Positions 26,975 through 37,684 of a DNA stretch of 64,000 nt are shown in pieces; the stretch's first letter is position 1; each line of letters opens with the position of its first letter. Position numbers and translations under genes: made by a program. A model generated the notes under the pieces. The model saw nothing but the letters and a program-made list of their open reading frames with translations, was not told where the DNA came from and made no database searches. This stretch comes from Pseudomonadota bacterium (GTDB lineage Bacteria > Pseudomonadota > Gammaproteobacteria > Steroidobacterales > Woeseiaceae), in the NCBI GenBank assembly GCA_022563255.1, contig JADFNS010000007.1:38508-102507 (forward strand). The letters are read 5' to 3'.

Positions 26975-27469
26975 GGCGCCCCCTCCGATTTCGGTCAACA
27001 CATCTTTGAGCTGCCGGGAAGTGCCGTGAATTGTGACCGTTGGGCGTTGACCCGTGCCCATTCCGATCACCTCATACCAAGAATTTTCGTAGAAGACAGA
27101 AGCCGTATTTTCTTTGTAATTGAGTATGAAGTCAGGCTGTCCATCCATACCATAGTCATGAACGTCGACTAAGAGCTCGCCCTCCGCCGAAATGGATGAG
27201 TAGGTCAACAGATCGAATGCTCCATCATGATCCGAATCCAGAAGCTGGAGATAGGGCACGCCGGTTTTGGCTTGAAATACGCCGATCCGGACTTCGCCGT
27301 TTTCGTTCGACAGAAATACGCCGGGAAGTCCCTCTACGTCGATCGTATCGACCACCGCGTCCGGGTTCCCACCTTTCATTATCGACACACCGCCAAGCGT
27401 CTTAACTTCGTCCGGTGGTGCACATGCGACTGTCCCAAGCGTTGCGATGAGGACAAATATTCGTACCAT
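26969..27469 (-). CDS. Unknown lipoprotein in an attC-bounded cassette
   Basis: This 166-residue protein begins MVRIFVLIATLGTVACAPP, a lipoprotein signal with Cys16. The mature part has two acidic loops, DSDHDGAFDLL and DYGMDGQPDFIL, that resemble calcium-binding or FG-GAP-like loops. I recognise no family. The gene has attC-like sites on both sides and its stop codon lies in R'' of the downstream one, so it is a complete cassette. Base composition here is more AT-rich than in the flanking housekeeping genes. Confidence 0.7.
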   Translation of the reverse strand: MVRIFVLIATLGTVACAPPDEVKTLGGVSIMKGGNPDAVVDTIDVEGLPGVFLSNENGEVRIGVFQAKTGVPYLQLLDSDHDGAFDLLTYSSISAEGELLVDVHDYGMDGQPDFILNYKENTASVFYENSWYEVIGMGTGQRPTVTIHGTSRQLKDVLTEIGGGAY

Positions 27470-27477
27470 TAACGAGT

Positions 27478-27581
27478 GCCTACTGATGTCTAAGCTAACT
27501 TGACTTCAGCTTATGGCGCGATGGTCGCCCTTGCAAGCATCGTGACCAAAGCCGGAGTGCAAGTGCAGCGCATTGTTAGGT
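27478..27581 (-). repeat. attC-like recombination site 3
   Basis: On the minus strand, R'' ACCTAAC is followed by AATGCGCTGCACTTGC, a central stem region around CTTGCAAGGGC, and the L'-like CAAGTTAGCTTAGAC, identical to that of sites 2 and 4. The R' end is damaged: CATCAGTAGGC stands where GTTRRRY is expected. The length is about 104 bases. It lies ten bases after the stop of the HspQ-like gene. Confidence 0.7.
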
Positions 27582-27590
27582 GGCATTGCC

Positions 27591-27920
27591 TCAATTCGCT
27601 CGATAATCATAGATGTACCTTCCATTCTCGAATCGCGCAAACAAGTGTTCGACCATCGGGTGCGAGATCGGATCCGTACTCTCATCCGGTTCTAAGTTAC
27701 GTTCTGCGACGTAGGTTGTGTGTGATGCTCTGTCGACCAAAACGTGGTACCAAGGCTTGTCCTTCGGAGGGCGCGATCTTGCGACGACTTCGTACCACTC
27801 GTCAGTCGCTTGAAACATTGGATCTACGTCCACAATCACACCGCGATAGTCGAAGAGTCGGTGATGGATTAGATCACCCACACCAAATCGGGTGTTCGTA
27901 ATTTTCGTTACCGTTCCCAT
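27591..27920 (-). CDS. HspQ-like heat shock / hemimethylated-DNA-binding family protein in a cassette
   Basis: This 109-residue protein shows the HspQ fold signature: FGVGDLIHHRLFDYRGVIVDVDPMF near the N-terminus, PWYHVLVD in the middle and YVAERNLEPDES before the C-terminal helix. In E. coli HspQ is a heat-shock protein that acts as a Lon enhancer. An hspQ-type gene inside an attC-bounded cassette is unusual. The ATG at 27920 lies 16 bases after R' of site 4 and the stop lies ten bases before R'' of site 3. The chromosomal copy, if any, is not in this window. Confidence 0.85.
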   Translation of the reverse strand: MGTVTKITNTRFGVGDLIHHRLFDYRGVIVDVDPMFQATDEWYEVVARSRPPKDKPWYHVLVDRASHTTYVAERNLEPDESTDPISHPMVEHLFARFENGRYIYDYRAN

Positions 27921-27935
27921 ATGTGCCTGATTGAC

Positions 27936-28032
27936 GCCTAACGTCTAAGCTAACTTGAAACTAGCGTACGGCGCGGTTCTTGCCTTTGCAAGAAGCGTGA
28001 CGGCTGTGGTTTGCAAGTGCAGCGTATTGAGA
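27936..28032 (-). repeat. attC-like recombination site 4
   Basis: On the minus strand a degenerate R'' (TCTCAAT) is followed by ACGCTGCACTTGC, a perfect central hairpin with the same arms as site 1 (TTCTTGC / GCAAGAA, loop AAAG) and the L'-like CAAGTTAGCTTAGAC. It ends in a consensus R' (GTTAGGC). The length is 97 bases. It marks the 5' edge of the recognisable cassette array; the amidohydrolase stop lies 32 bases before its R''. Confidence 0.72.
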
Positions 28033-28064
28033 TTAATTGTCGACCCATTGATGTACGCACAAGA

Positions 28065-29486
28065 CTACTCCGACGGAGATTCGGATTGCTCCTGCATCTG
28101 TTGAATTTCACGTTCAAAACGAATGGCGTTCGCCTCAAGTATCTTCTGCAGGTCACGACGCTCGTACCAGTGGCCATTGACCATGACACCCACAGGTTCA
28201 CGAAGCACCGACAAATCGATTAACGGGTCGCCACGCACCAGAATCAAGTCAGCGCGTGCTCCTTTCGTCACGACGCCAAACTCGCCTTCTTCTCCAAGAA
28301 ACCGCGCGGCCTCTACGGTCGCCATCCGCAGCAAATCATCATTCGGGATTCCAGCATTAGACAGATTATCCAGCTCGTCGTGGAAAGAGTAGCCTTCAAC
28401 GATGAAGGGGTTAGGCGTGTCAGTCCCAACTAGCAGATTTGCACCTGCGTCGTAAAGCGATTTGACGAATTGATTGCGAGCAGTTGCCCCCGCCTTCGCT
28501 ACGGATAGTAATTCGGGAGGCATAAAAGCTTGCTGCTTTTGCCAAAATCCGACCCACATCGGAGGCACGTAACGCACCTCCGGTCGCGCGAAGAAGTTCT
28601 CGGCTGCGTTGCTGTATTTCGGAAGCTGCGTATAGACGGTTAGGGTCGCCGTATTCCAAACCCCTGCGTCCACCGTTCTTTTCGCCAGGGCTTCCATTCG
28701 AGATGTCTCGGCGTGCTGCCAGGCGTTGAGTGTCGCTAGAGGGAATCCCGATTTGACGCCCGATAACGCGGTCTCATATCCGTCGAGATGCTCGATACTG
28801 TCTACCTGCAGATCGAGTAACTCCTCTACGGTCATCGATTCGGGCGTATGTGACGCAATCTTCATTCCGCGTTCTTTCGCTGCTCCAACAGCAGCGCGAT
28901 AGGAATCCGAATCTATTCCTTCGTATAGCTTGATCATCGAGTAGCCAGACGCGTGTTGTGACTCGACAGCACCAATTGCAGCCTGTGGAGATTCGATGGT
29001 CACGGCATCATCCCCCCAAATCGAGTTTGGCCCATCTATCAACGGACCGGTCGTGTAGACATGCGGCCCGATCAAGTCTCCATTCTTGGCGCGGACATCC
29101 AACCGAATCTGCTCTGTAGTACCCCACATATTGCGCACCGTCGTCACGCCATTAACGACAAACAACACGCCCTCTTCATCACCTAACGAATAATGCACAT
29201 GCATGTCTGCGAGGCCCGGCATCAAGGTCAGACCATGTCCATCTATAATTCTGGAGCCGGCTGGGATTGTCATTGACGCAGTCGGACCCAGTGCAGCAAT
29301 GCGATCGCCGTCGATCACCACTGTGTATCCATTCAGGATGAAATCTTCTGACATTGGCAAAACGCGAACATTTTCGAACGCGATTGTATTGGTCGCGGAT
29401 TCCGGCATCGCTGTCGTCGTTACCGCATCACCACAACCGGCAAGCTGGGACAGAACTACCACCGCCCACAAAATCTCGGTCCGCAT
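28065..29486 (-). CDS. Amidohydrolase-family lipoprotein
   Basis: This 473-residue protein has a lipoprotein signal (VVVLSQLAGC, Cys18). Its metal-dependent amidohydrolase barrel shows DMHVHYS near residue 95, a Lys in SMIKLYEG that could be carbamylated, His in ASHTPES, His in EHLDGY and Asp in VGTDTPNP. Such imidazolonepropionase/prolidase-like enzymes hydrolyse C-N bonds, often in cyclic amides or dipeptides; the substrate is unknown. A coiled-coil-like Gln/Glu-rich tail ends the protein. It sits just upstream of attC-like site 4, but no attC is seen on its 5' side, so it may be the fixed neighbour of the array or a worn cassette. Confidence 0.85.
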   Translation of the reverse strand: MRTEILWAVVVLSQLAGCGDAVTTTAMPESATNTIAFENVRVLPMSEDFILNGYTVVIDGDRIAALGPTASMTIPAGSRIIDGHGLTLMPGLADMHVHYSLGDEEGVLFVVNGVTTVRNMWGTTEQIRLDVRAKNGDLIGPHVYTTGPLIDGPNSIWGDDAVTIESPQAAIGAVESQHASGYSMIKLYEGIDSDSYRAAVGAAKERGMKIASHTPESMTVEELLDLQVDSIEHLDGYETALSGVKSGFPLATLNAWQHAETSRMEALAKRTVDAGVWNTATLTVYTQLPKYSNAAENFFARPEVRYVPPMWVGFWQKQQAFMPPELLSVAKAGATARNQFVKSLYDAGANLLVGTDTPNPFIVEGYSFHDELDNLSNAGIPNDDLLRMATVEAARFLGEEGEFGVVTKGARADLILVRGDPLIDLSVLREPVGVMVNGHWYERRDLQKILEANAIRFEREIQQMQEQSESPSE

Positions 29487-29618
29487 GATGACTACACCCT
29501 TCTGAGTACTGAGGAAAAGTATTTATCTGCAGTTTAACTTGTTACTGATGGAGATCGCGATATCGTCGCCTGTGACATTGCACGAACAGGCACAACCGCA
29601 GCACAGTGTATGTCCGTT

Positions 29619-31451
29619 TTACTCGACGGTAACGCTTTTCGCCAGATTTCTCGGTTGATCGATGTCAGTGCCTTTCAGCACCGCCACATGGTACGCGAGC
29701 AATTGCAGTGGGATCGTGTAGAGAATCGGTGCCTGAAAATCCTGGATCATTGCGGGCATTCGCATCGTGTGAATGCCCTGGCGGTCGCCGAAATGTACGC
29801 GTGGGTCTGCAAACACGTACAGCTCGCCGCCTCGTGCGCGCACCTCCTGTAGGTTGCTCTTTAGTTTTTCCAGTAGCTCGTCATCGGGTGCGACGGCCAC
29901 TACGGGCATGTCTTCATCCACAAGGGCCAGCGGACCGTGCTTCAGCTCACCTGCCGCATAGGCCTCTGCGTGAATGTACGATATTTCCTTTAGCTTCAGC
30001 GCGCCCTCCATCGCAACGGGGTTTTGCACGCCACGGCCAAGAAACAGGGCGTGGTTCTTGTCAGCGAAGTGTTTGGCGAGCGCCTCTATGGAGGCGTCCA
30101 TCGCCAGTACCTGTTCGATCAGGTCCGGCAGTTCACCTAGCTGCGCAACGAGTGCCGCTTCTTGCTTTTTTCCCAGGCCCGCGCGGCGCGCCAGCACGAT
30201 AGTTAACAAAGAAAGCGCGGCGAGTTGCGTTGTAAAGGCTTTTGTCGAGGCAACGCCAATCTCGGGACCCGCATTGGTCGTCATAACCAGATCGGACTCG
30301 CGCACCATCGAACTCTCCGGCGCGTTGCATATTGTCAGCGTGGATATGTACTCCATTTCCCTGGCGGCGCGCAGCGCTGCAAGAGTGTCCGCAGTTTCAC
30401 CGGACTGGCTGATCGTAATAAACAGCGTGCCTTCCGGGACAACAGGAGATCGATAGCGATACTCACTTGCAATCTCAACCATGCACGGAATCCGGCAGAG
30501 CTGTTCTATCCAGTAACGTGCCACAAGTCCGGCGTGATAACTCGTGCCGCACGCCACAATGTGGACTCCCTTCGTTACGTTCAGAACATCGTTGGCCTTT
30601 GGCCCAAACGCAGCGTCAAGCACTTTCCCATTGGCGATGCGTCCGTCAAGCGTTCGCGCAACAGCCGCACCTTGTTCGTGGATTTCTTTCTGCATGTAAT
30701 GCCGAAATTTTCCACGCTCCGCCGCATCCGCCGACAGCTCGCTCGTTTTCGCCGCCCGCTCAACGAGCTTGTCGTCTGAGTCCCAAATCGTGATTTTCTT
30801 GCGTTCGACCAGCGCGACGTCACCCTCCTCAAGAAACATGAAGTTCCGGGTGACCGGGAGCAAAGCCGCAACGTCCGATGCTACGAAGTTTTCGTCGAGG
30901 CCGATGCCGACAACAACCGGGCACCCCTGGCGTGCCAGCACCAGTTTTTCCGGATCATTCGCGCTCATAACAACCAGCGCGTAAGCGCCTTCAAGTTCGG
31001 CGACCGTCTTCTTTACTGCAGCGACAATATCCCTGGACTTCTTAAGGTGATATTGAATGCGGTGTGCAACAACCTCGGTGTCCGTGTCGGAAGTGAATTC
31101 GAAACCCTTGCCTTTCAGGTCGTCGCGCAGTTCTTCGTAATTTTCGATAATGCCGTTGTGAACAATCGCGATATCGCTGCCCGACATATGCGGATGTGCG
31201 TTGCTCTCGTTCGGCACGCCGTGCGTCGCCCAGCGCGTGTGCGAAATTCCTGTCGTGCCTTTCATCGGACTATCGTCCAGCGCGTTTTGTAATTCGATGA
31301 CTTTGCCGGCGCGTCGCAATCTGACCACGCTGCCGTCATTCACTACTGCAATTCCCGCGGAGTCGTAGCCGCGATACTCCAGTCGCCGCAGGCCTTCCAT
31401 GAGAATTGGAACGACGTTTCTTTCGGCAACAGCTCCGACGATGCCGCACAT
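29619..31451 (-). CDS. glmS: Glutamine-fructose-6-phosphate aminotransferase (isomerizing)
   Basis: It makes glucosamine-6-phosphate, the first step to UDP-GlcNAc. The 610-residue length matches E. coli GlmS (609). The N-terminal glutaminase domain begins MCGIVGAV with the nucleophile Cys2 (Cys1 after Met removal), and RGYDSAGIA and HTRWATHG are present. Two SIS domains follow, with [19 protein letters not shown] and the C-terminal LAKSVTVE. The start codon directly abuts the glmU stop (TGAATG), so the two are coupled. The chain glmU-glmS next to the atp operon is the usual gammaproteobacterial order. Confidence 0.97.
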   Translation of the reverse strand: MCGIVGAVAERNVVPILMEGLRRLEYRGYDSAGIAVVNDGSVVRLRRAGKVIELQNALDDSPMKGTTGISHTRWATHGVPNESNAHPHMSGSDIAIVHNGIIENYEELRDDLKGKGFEFTSDTDTEVVAHRIQYHLKKSRDIVAAVKKTVAELEGAYALVVMSANDPEKLVLARQGCPVVVGIGLDENFVASDVAALLPVTRNFMFLEEGDVALVERKKITIWDSDDKLVERAAKTSELSADAAERGKFRHYMQKEIHEQGAAVARTLDGRIANGKVLDAAFGPKANDVLNVTKGVHIVACGTSYHAGLVARYWIEQLCRIPCMVEIASEYRYRSPVVPEGTLFITISQSGETADTLAALRAAREMEYISTLTICNAPESSMVRESDLVMTTNAGPEIGVASTKAFTTQLAALSLLTIVLARRAGLGKKQEAALVAQLGELPDLIEQVLAMDASIEALAKHFADKNHALFLGRGVQNPVAMEGALKLKEISYIHAEAYAAGELKHGPLALVDEDMPVVAVAPDDELLEKLKSNLQEVRARGGELYVFADPRVHFGDRQGIHTMRMPAMIQDFQAPILYTIPLQLLAYHVAVLKGTDIDQPRNLAKSVTVE

Positions 31452-32828
31452 TCAGCTGGTTCCTTCTTTGCCCGGCTTTTTCCAGCCTTTAATGCTCGTC
31501 TGCCTGGCGCGCTCCAGCGTCAGTTGCTCGTCTGGCGCTGATTTTGTAATCGTCGAACCAGCGCCAATTGTTGCACCGGCGCCGATCTCGACGGGTGCGA
31601 CCAACTCAACGCCGGAACCGATAAATGCGCCGTCGCCGATTTTCGTCTTGTGCTTGTCCTTGCCGTCGTAGTTGCATGTGATGGTTCCAGCACCAACATT
31701 GACGCCGGCGCCGATCTCCGCATCGCCGATGTAACTCAGGTGATTGATCTTGCTGCCGTCTCCCACCGTAGTCTTCTTGATCTCCACGAAATTACCAACC
31801 TTCACCTTGTCGGCCAGCACCACGCCCGGTCGCAGTCGCGCGAACGGCCCTATCTCGCATTCAACACCCGTGGTCGCTCCTTCAATATGGCAATTGCTGT
31901 GCACTACCGTCCTTGCACCCAGCTTGCTGTCGCGAATCAGGTTATTGGATTCGATCTTCGTACCATCGCCAAGCTCAACGTCGCCTTCAAACACGGCGTT
32001 TACGTCGACAAAAACGTCTTTGCCGCATTTCAGCGTGCCGCGAATATCGACCCGCGCTGGATCGGCGAAACCAACACCTTGCTGCATTAGCTCATCGACC
32101 AGTCTGGCCTGCAGCGCCCGCTCCGCCTCTGCCAGTTGTTTCTTGTCGTTGATTCCCATTACCTCCGCCCAGGTGTCGGCTTTGATGCCATGCACTTCAA
32201 CATTGCTGGCGACCGCCATTGCGATAACGTCCGTCAGATAATACTCGCCCTGCTCGTTGTCGTTGCGCAGATTGTCCAGCCACGCTTTTAATTTGTCCGC
32301 CGGGCACAGTATGACGCCCGTATTGATTTCGCTGATTTTCTGCTGCTCATTGTCTGCGTCTCTTTGTTCGACGATGCATCTTACCTTGCCATCTTTCCGA
32401 ACGATCCGTCCGTAGCCGGCTGGATCATCCAAATCCACCGTCAAAACCGCCATTTCATCCACCGGCGTTTGCGTAATCATTCGTGCAATTGTCGTGGCCA
32501 TCAACAGCGGCACATCACCGGCCAGGATCAGTACCCGATTCTCGTCCGGCGTCTCCGGCATCGCCTGCTGCACCGCATGCCCGGTGCCCAATTGTTCTTC
32601 CTGCAGAACCCAGCGAACGTCCGGGGCGGTGACCGCTTCTTTTACCGCTTCGCCGCCGTAGCCATAAACCACGCAAATATCGTCCGCTGCGACCTCCCGC
32701 GAACATGACAGAACGTGAGCCAATAAAGGCTTTCCAGCTAAGCGCTGCAGGACTTTCGGCAGGTCGGAGCACATCCGCGTCCCCTGACCAGCCGCCAGAA
32801 TAATGATGCTAAGGCCCAAGCAAATCAC
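31452..32828 (-). CDS. glmU: Bifunctional UDP-GlcNAc pyrophosphorylase / GlcN-1-P acetyltransferase
   Basis: It makes UDP-GlcNAc from glucosamine-1-phosphate. The N-terminal uridylyltransferase domain shows IILAAGQGTRMCS, QEEQLGTGHAV and AGDVPLL. The C-terminal left-handed beta-helix acetyltransferase domain (about 250-440) has hexapeptide repeats and GPFARLRPG, NHLSYIGDAEIG and NYDGKDKHKT. The start is uncertain: GTG 32828 gives 458 residues but overlaps the GGAG motif, whereas TTG 32819 has GGAG eight bases upstream and gives 455. It is divergent from the small secreted protein gene. Confidence 0.96.
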   Translation of the reverse strand: MICLGLSIIILAAGQGTRMCSDLPKVLQRLAGKPLLAHVLSCSREVAADDICVVYGYGGEAVKEAVTAPDVRWVLQEEQLGTGHAVQQAMPETPDENRVLILAGDVPLLMATTIARMITQTPVDEMAVLTVDLDDPAGYGRIVRKDGKVRCIVEQRDADNEQQKISEINTGVILCPADKLKAWLDNLRNDNEQGEYYLTDVIAMAVASNVEVHGIKADTWAEVMGINDKKQLAEAERALQARLVDELMQQGVGFADPARVDIRGTLKCGKDVFVDVNAVFEGDVELGDGTKIESNNLIRDSKLGARTVVHSNCHIEGATTGVECEIGPFARLRPGVVLADKVKVGNFVEIKKTTVGDGSKINHLSYIGDAEIGAGVNVGAGTITCNYDGKDKHKTKIGDGAFIGSGVELVAPVEIGAGATIGAGSTITKSAPDEQLTLERARQTSIKGWKKPGKEGTS

Positions 32829-32919
32829 TCCGTTATTCGTAGCCTACGAATAATACATGATGTGCAGGACTGCGAACTTGCTTCAGCTCTCGTTAATGGA
32901 ATTGCCGTATTCTGCGACT

Positions 32920-33423
32920 ATGCGACTCTTGGCCCTATTGCTGCTGGTTCCGCTGACCGCCAATAGCGGCGAAATCTACACCCGCGACGGCGTGACGGAC
33001 GGCGACACGTTCTACCTGGCGCCCGGCGCCTTTGCAAACGATGACGCCGCCTATCAGAGTTGGGTCTCCTACAGCCTGATGAAAAGCGTTTGTCAGATCG
33101 AGATAGGCGGCGAAAACCCTGCTCGAGCCAACAGCTTTGAATGCGAGCTCAAGTCCCGGCGGCATCTGGTCAACACCTGGGAAGAAAGGCGCGCGCAAGA
33201 TGAGAGTATTGCGGATGCTTATCTGGATGCGCTCAGCGATGTGCACTACGCCGGCTTCCTCGCCGAATACACGACAAAATACTTCGGTCGCAAGGATTGG
33301 CATTTGCCAGAGGGACTGCGCCTCGCCGCGTTTCGTCACTGGCAGCGCAAACATCTCCGCGGCCACAAACCAAAGACCCGCATCATCGGGTCGTGGAATT
33401 ACCGGCGCTCTGCAACGAAGTAA
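32920..33423 (+). CDS. Hypothetical small secreted protein
   Basis: This protein of about 167 residues begins MRLLALLLLVPLTANSGEI, a probable Sec signal, followed by a charged region with the EERRAQDESIADAYLDALSD helix and a basic C-terminus. I recognise no family. The frame is open to 32857 with further ATGs at 32857 and 32896, and none has a strong ribosome site, so the start is tentative. It lies between divergent glmU and the symporter gene, with a 107-base gap to the latter's first ATG. Confidence 0.55.
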   Translation: MRLLALLLLVPLTANSGEIYTRDGVTDGDTFYLAPGAFANDDAAYQSWVSYSLMKSVCQIEIGGENPARANSFECELKSRRHLVNTWEERRAQDESIADAYLDALSDVHYAGFLAEYTTKYFGRKDWHLPEGLRLAAFRHWQRKHLRGHKPKTRIIGSWNYRRSATK

Positions 33424-33530
33424 ACCGGTCACCATGTTAAGGTTCGTGATCGCAGCGACCTCAGCCGCGGAGCCAGGTTATCGCTTCAGAAACAATTATC
33501 TTCATCGGTGTTGGAATTTACGTCGCTCTG

Positions 33531-34943
33531 ATGCTGGCCATCGGCGTGTATGCCTCGAAGAAGACCCATACGGCCACGGAGTTCATCGTCGCCGGGCGCC
33601 GCCTTCCGATGTTTCTTTGTACCGCAACGATTATTGCGACCTGGTTCGGCGGCGGAACCATGATGGGCGCATCCGGCGCCGCTTACGAAGACGGTCTGCT
33701 CGGTGTGATGGCGGATCCTTTTGGCGCGGCGCTCGCACTTTTTATCGTCGGCATGTTTTTCGCAAGGATATTCCGGCGCCTCAAATTGCTCACGTTCGTC
33801 GATCTGGTCGATCAACGTTACGGCAAAACCGCAGCAACGATAACGACCGCCGCCTCGCTTGTTTCAAATATCGGCTGGGTCGCCGCAATGTTGGTCGCAT
33901 TCGGCCTGGTCTTCGAGTCACTGACTGGAATACCGCTGGCAGTGGGAATCGTCGGCGGCGCTACGATCGTGATTATCTATACAATGATTGGCGGACTCTG
34001 GGCTGTCGCACTGACCGACTTTTATCAAATGATCATCATCATGGTTGGACTGATCATCTTGTTGGTTGTGGTATTGATCGACGTTGGTGGATGGGAAGCA
34101 ATTTCACAACAGTTACCACAAGATACGCTGCGCCTGATTCCGCTTGAGCACACTGCCGAACAGTGGCTTAACTACCTTCGCCTGTGGTTTATTTTCGGGC
34201 TCTCCGATGTCGCCGGACAAAACCTGCTTGGTCGGGCGATGGCCGCGAAGTCCGAACGTGTCGCTCAGAATTCGTTTTACTTTGCCGGCGTCGGATACTT
34301 TTTATTCGGCATGATCCCCGTCACGCTGGGCATCATTGCCAGCGTAACGATGCCTGGCCTGTCTGATTCCGAATCGGTTATTCCCGGCCTCGCGATCCAC
34401 CATCTGCATCCGGTCGCTGTCGCAATCTTTGTCGGCGCGATTCTGGCGGCGATTATGAGTTCCTGCGACAGCGCGCTTCTGGCCTCCGCAAGCCTGATTA
34501 GCAGAAATCTTCTGCCGCTTGTTCATCGTGATCCAACCGACCGGCGAATGCTACTCGTTGCCCGCATCGCGATTCCCGTTTGCGGCGTCATTGCAGTCAT
34601 CGTGGCGCTCAAAGCGCAGGTCGTCTTCGACGTGATGATCGACGCAAACATGCTGACGCTAACGGCCGTTGTTGCGCCTTTCTTCCTTGCGGTCTGGTGG
34701 CGAAAAGCGAATCGGACCGGTGCGCTTGCGGCCATGTTTGCTGGTTTCTCAGCGTGGCTTATCACGCCCTTTGTCTCGCCGGAGTTGCCGGGTGACTTGA
34801 TCGGTTTGGCGGTCTCTCTGGTCACGATGGTGGTCGTAACGAATCTGACGCAAGAATTTGATCCGCCGCGTCAGGTTGTAGACATCGATGGCAACCCGGT
34901 AGAACTAACAAACCGACTGGGTGTGATGCGCAAGCCGTTGTAG
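33531..34943 (+). CDS. Sodium:solute symporter family protein
   Basis: This protein of about 470 residues has 12-13 membrane helices of the SSS family (LeuT fold). Visible family segments are GRRLPMFLCTATIIATWFGGGTMMGASGAAYEDGL (helix 2), the middle TDFYQM and AAIMSSCDSALLASASLISRN (Na2-site serines). The substrate is not predictable; relatives carry proline, pantothenate or organic acids. The first in-frame ATG falls in the middle of helix 1: the upstream codons still encode ETIIFIGVGIYVAL, but no ATG, GTG or TTG precedes them before the stop. A non-standard start near 33495 (ATT) or a frameshift is possible. Confidence 0.85.
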   Translation: MLAIGVYASKKTHTATEFIVAGRRLPMFLCTATIIATWFGGGTMMGASGAAYEDGLLGVMADPFGAALALFIVGMFFARIFRRLKLLTFVDLVDQRYGKTAATITTAASLVSNIGWVAAMLVAFGLVFESLTGIPLAVGIVGGATIVIIYTMIGGLWAVALTDFYQMIIIMVGLIILLVVVLIDVGGWEAISQQLPQDTLRLIPLEHTAEQWLNYLRLWFIFGLSDVAGQNLLGRAMAAKSERVAQNSFYFAGVGYFLFGMIPVTLGIIASVTMPGLSDSESVIPGLAIHHLHPVAVAIFVGAILAAIMSSCDSALLASASLISRNLLPLVHRDPTDRRMLLVARIAIPVCGVIAVIVALKAQVVFDVMIDANMLTLTAVVAPFFLAVWWRKANRTGALAAMFAGFSAWLITPFVSPELPGDLIGLAVSLVTMVVVTNLTQEFDPPRQVVDIDGNPVELTNRLGVMRKPL

Positions 34944-34946
34944 GAA

Positions 34947-34970
34947 CGCGCCCCGGCGCGCGATATTTTA
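34947..34970. terminator. Weak GC hairpin between the symporter gene and atpC
   Basis: The arms CGCGCC and GGCGCG with a two-base loop are followed by CGATATTTTA. The hairpin fills the 24-base gap between two convergent genes and could end transcription of either. The T run is poor, so confidence is low. Confidence 0.35.
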
Positions 34971-35384
34971 CCGCTTGCCTTTCAGCTTCTGCGCCGCCCG
35001 GTAACGCGCCCGCGCCTCGACGAGTTCTGCCTGGGCGCGAGCAATGTCGGTCTCTTCGGACGCGCCCTTGAGCGCTTCCTCCGCTTCCTGCTGGGACGCA
35101 AGCGCCGCGGCCTCGTCGAGTTGATCACTGCGCAGGGCCGTATCGGCGAGGATCGTTACACGATTCGGCTGTACCTCAAGCAAACCACCCGTAATGTAGA
35201 TGCTCACTTCGTTGCCATCCGCGTCCTGAACACGAACCTCCCCCGGAGAAAGCGCCGTCAACAACGGTGCGTGGCGTGGCGCTATGCCAACCTCGCCCAT
35301 TTTCGCGGGCGCGAAAACCATTGAGGCCTCGCCGGAATGTATTTCGCCTTCCGCAGAAACGATATCTACTTGAATAGTTGCCAT
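34968..35384 (-). CDS. atpC: ATP synthase F1 subunit epsilon
   Basis: This is the epsilon subunit of F1, part of the rotor stalk and an inhibitor of ATP hydrolysis. The 138-residue protein has the beta-sandwich N-terminal domain (IQVDIVSAEGEIHSGEASMVFAP, IAPRHAPLLTAL, GGLLEVQPNRVTILADTA) and the C-terminal helical hairpin rich in Ala and Glu (EEALKGASEETDIARAQAEL). It is the last gene of the atp operon, 28 bases after atpD. Confidence 0.96.
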   Translation of the reverse strand: MATIQVDIVSAEGEIHSGEASMVFAPAKMGEVGIAPRHAPLLTALSPGEVRVQDADGNEVSIYITGGLLEVQPNRVTILADTALRSDQLDEAAALASQQEAEEALKGASEETDIARAQAELVEARARYRAAQKLKGKR

Positions 35385-35412
35385 GTCTTTAATGCGCTGC
35401 TAAGAGCCGCTC

Positions 35413-37676
<2,264 letters not shown>

Positions 37677-37684
37677 GCTTATTC

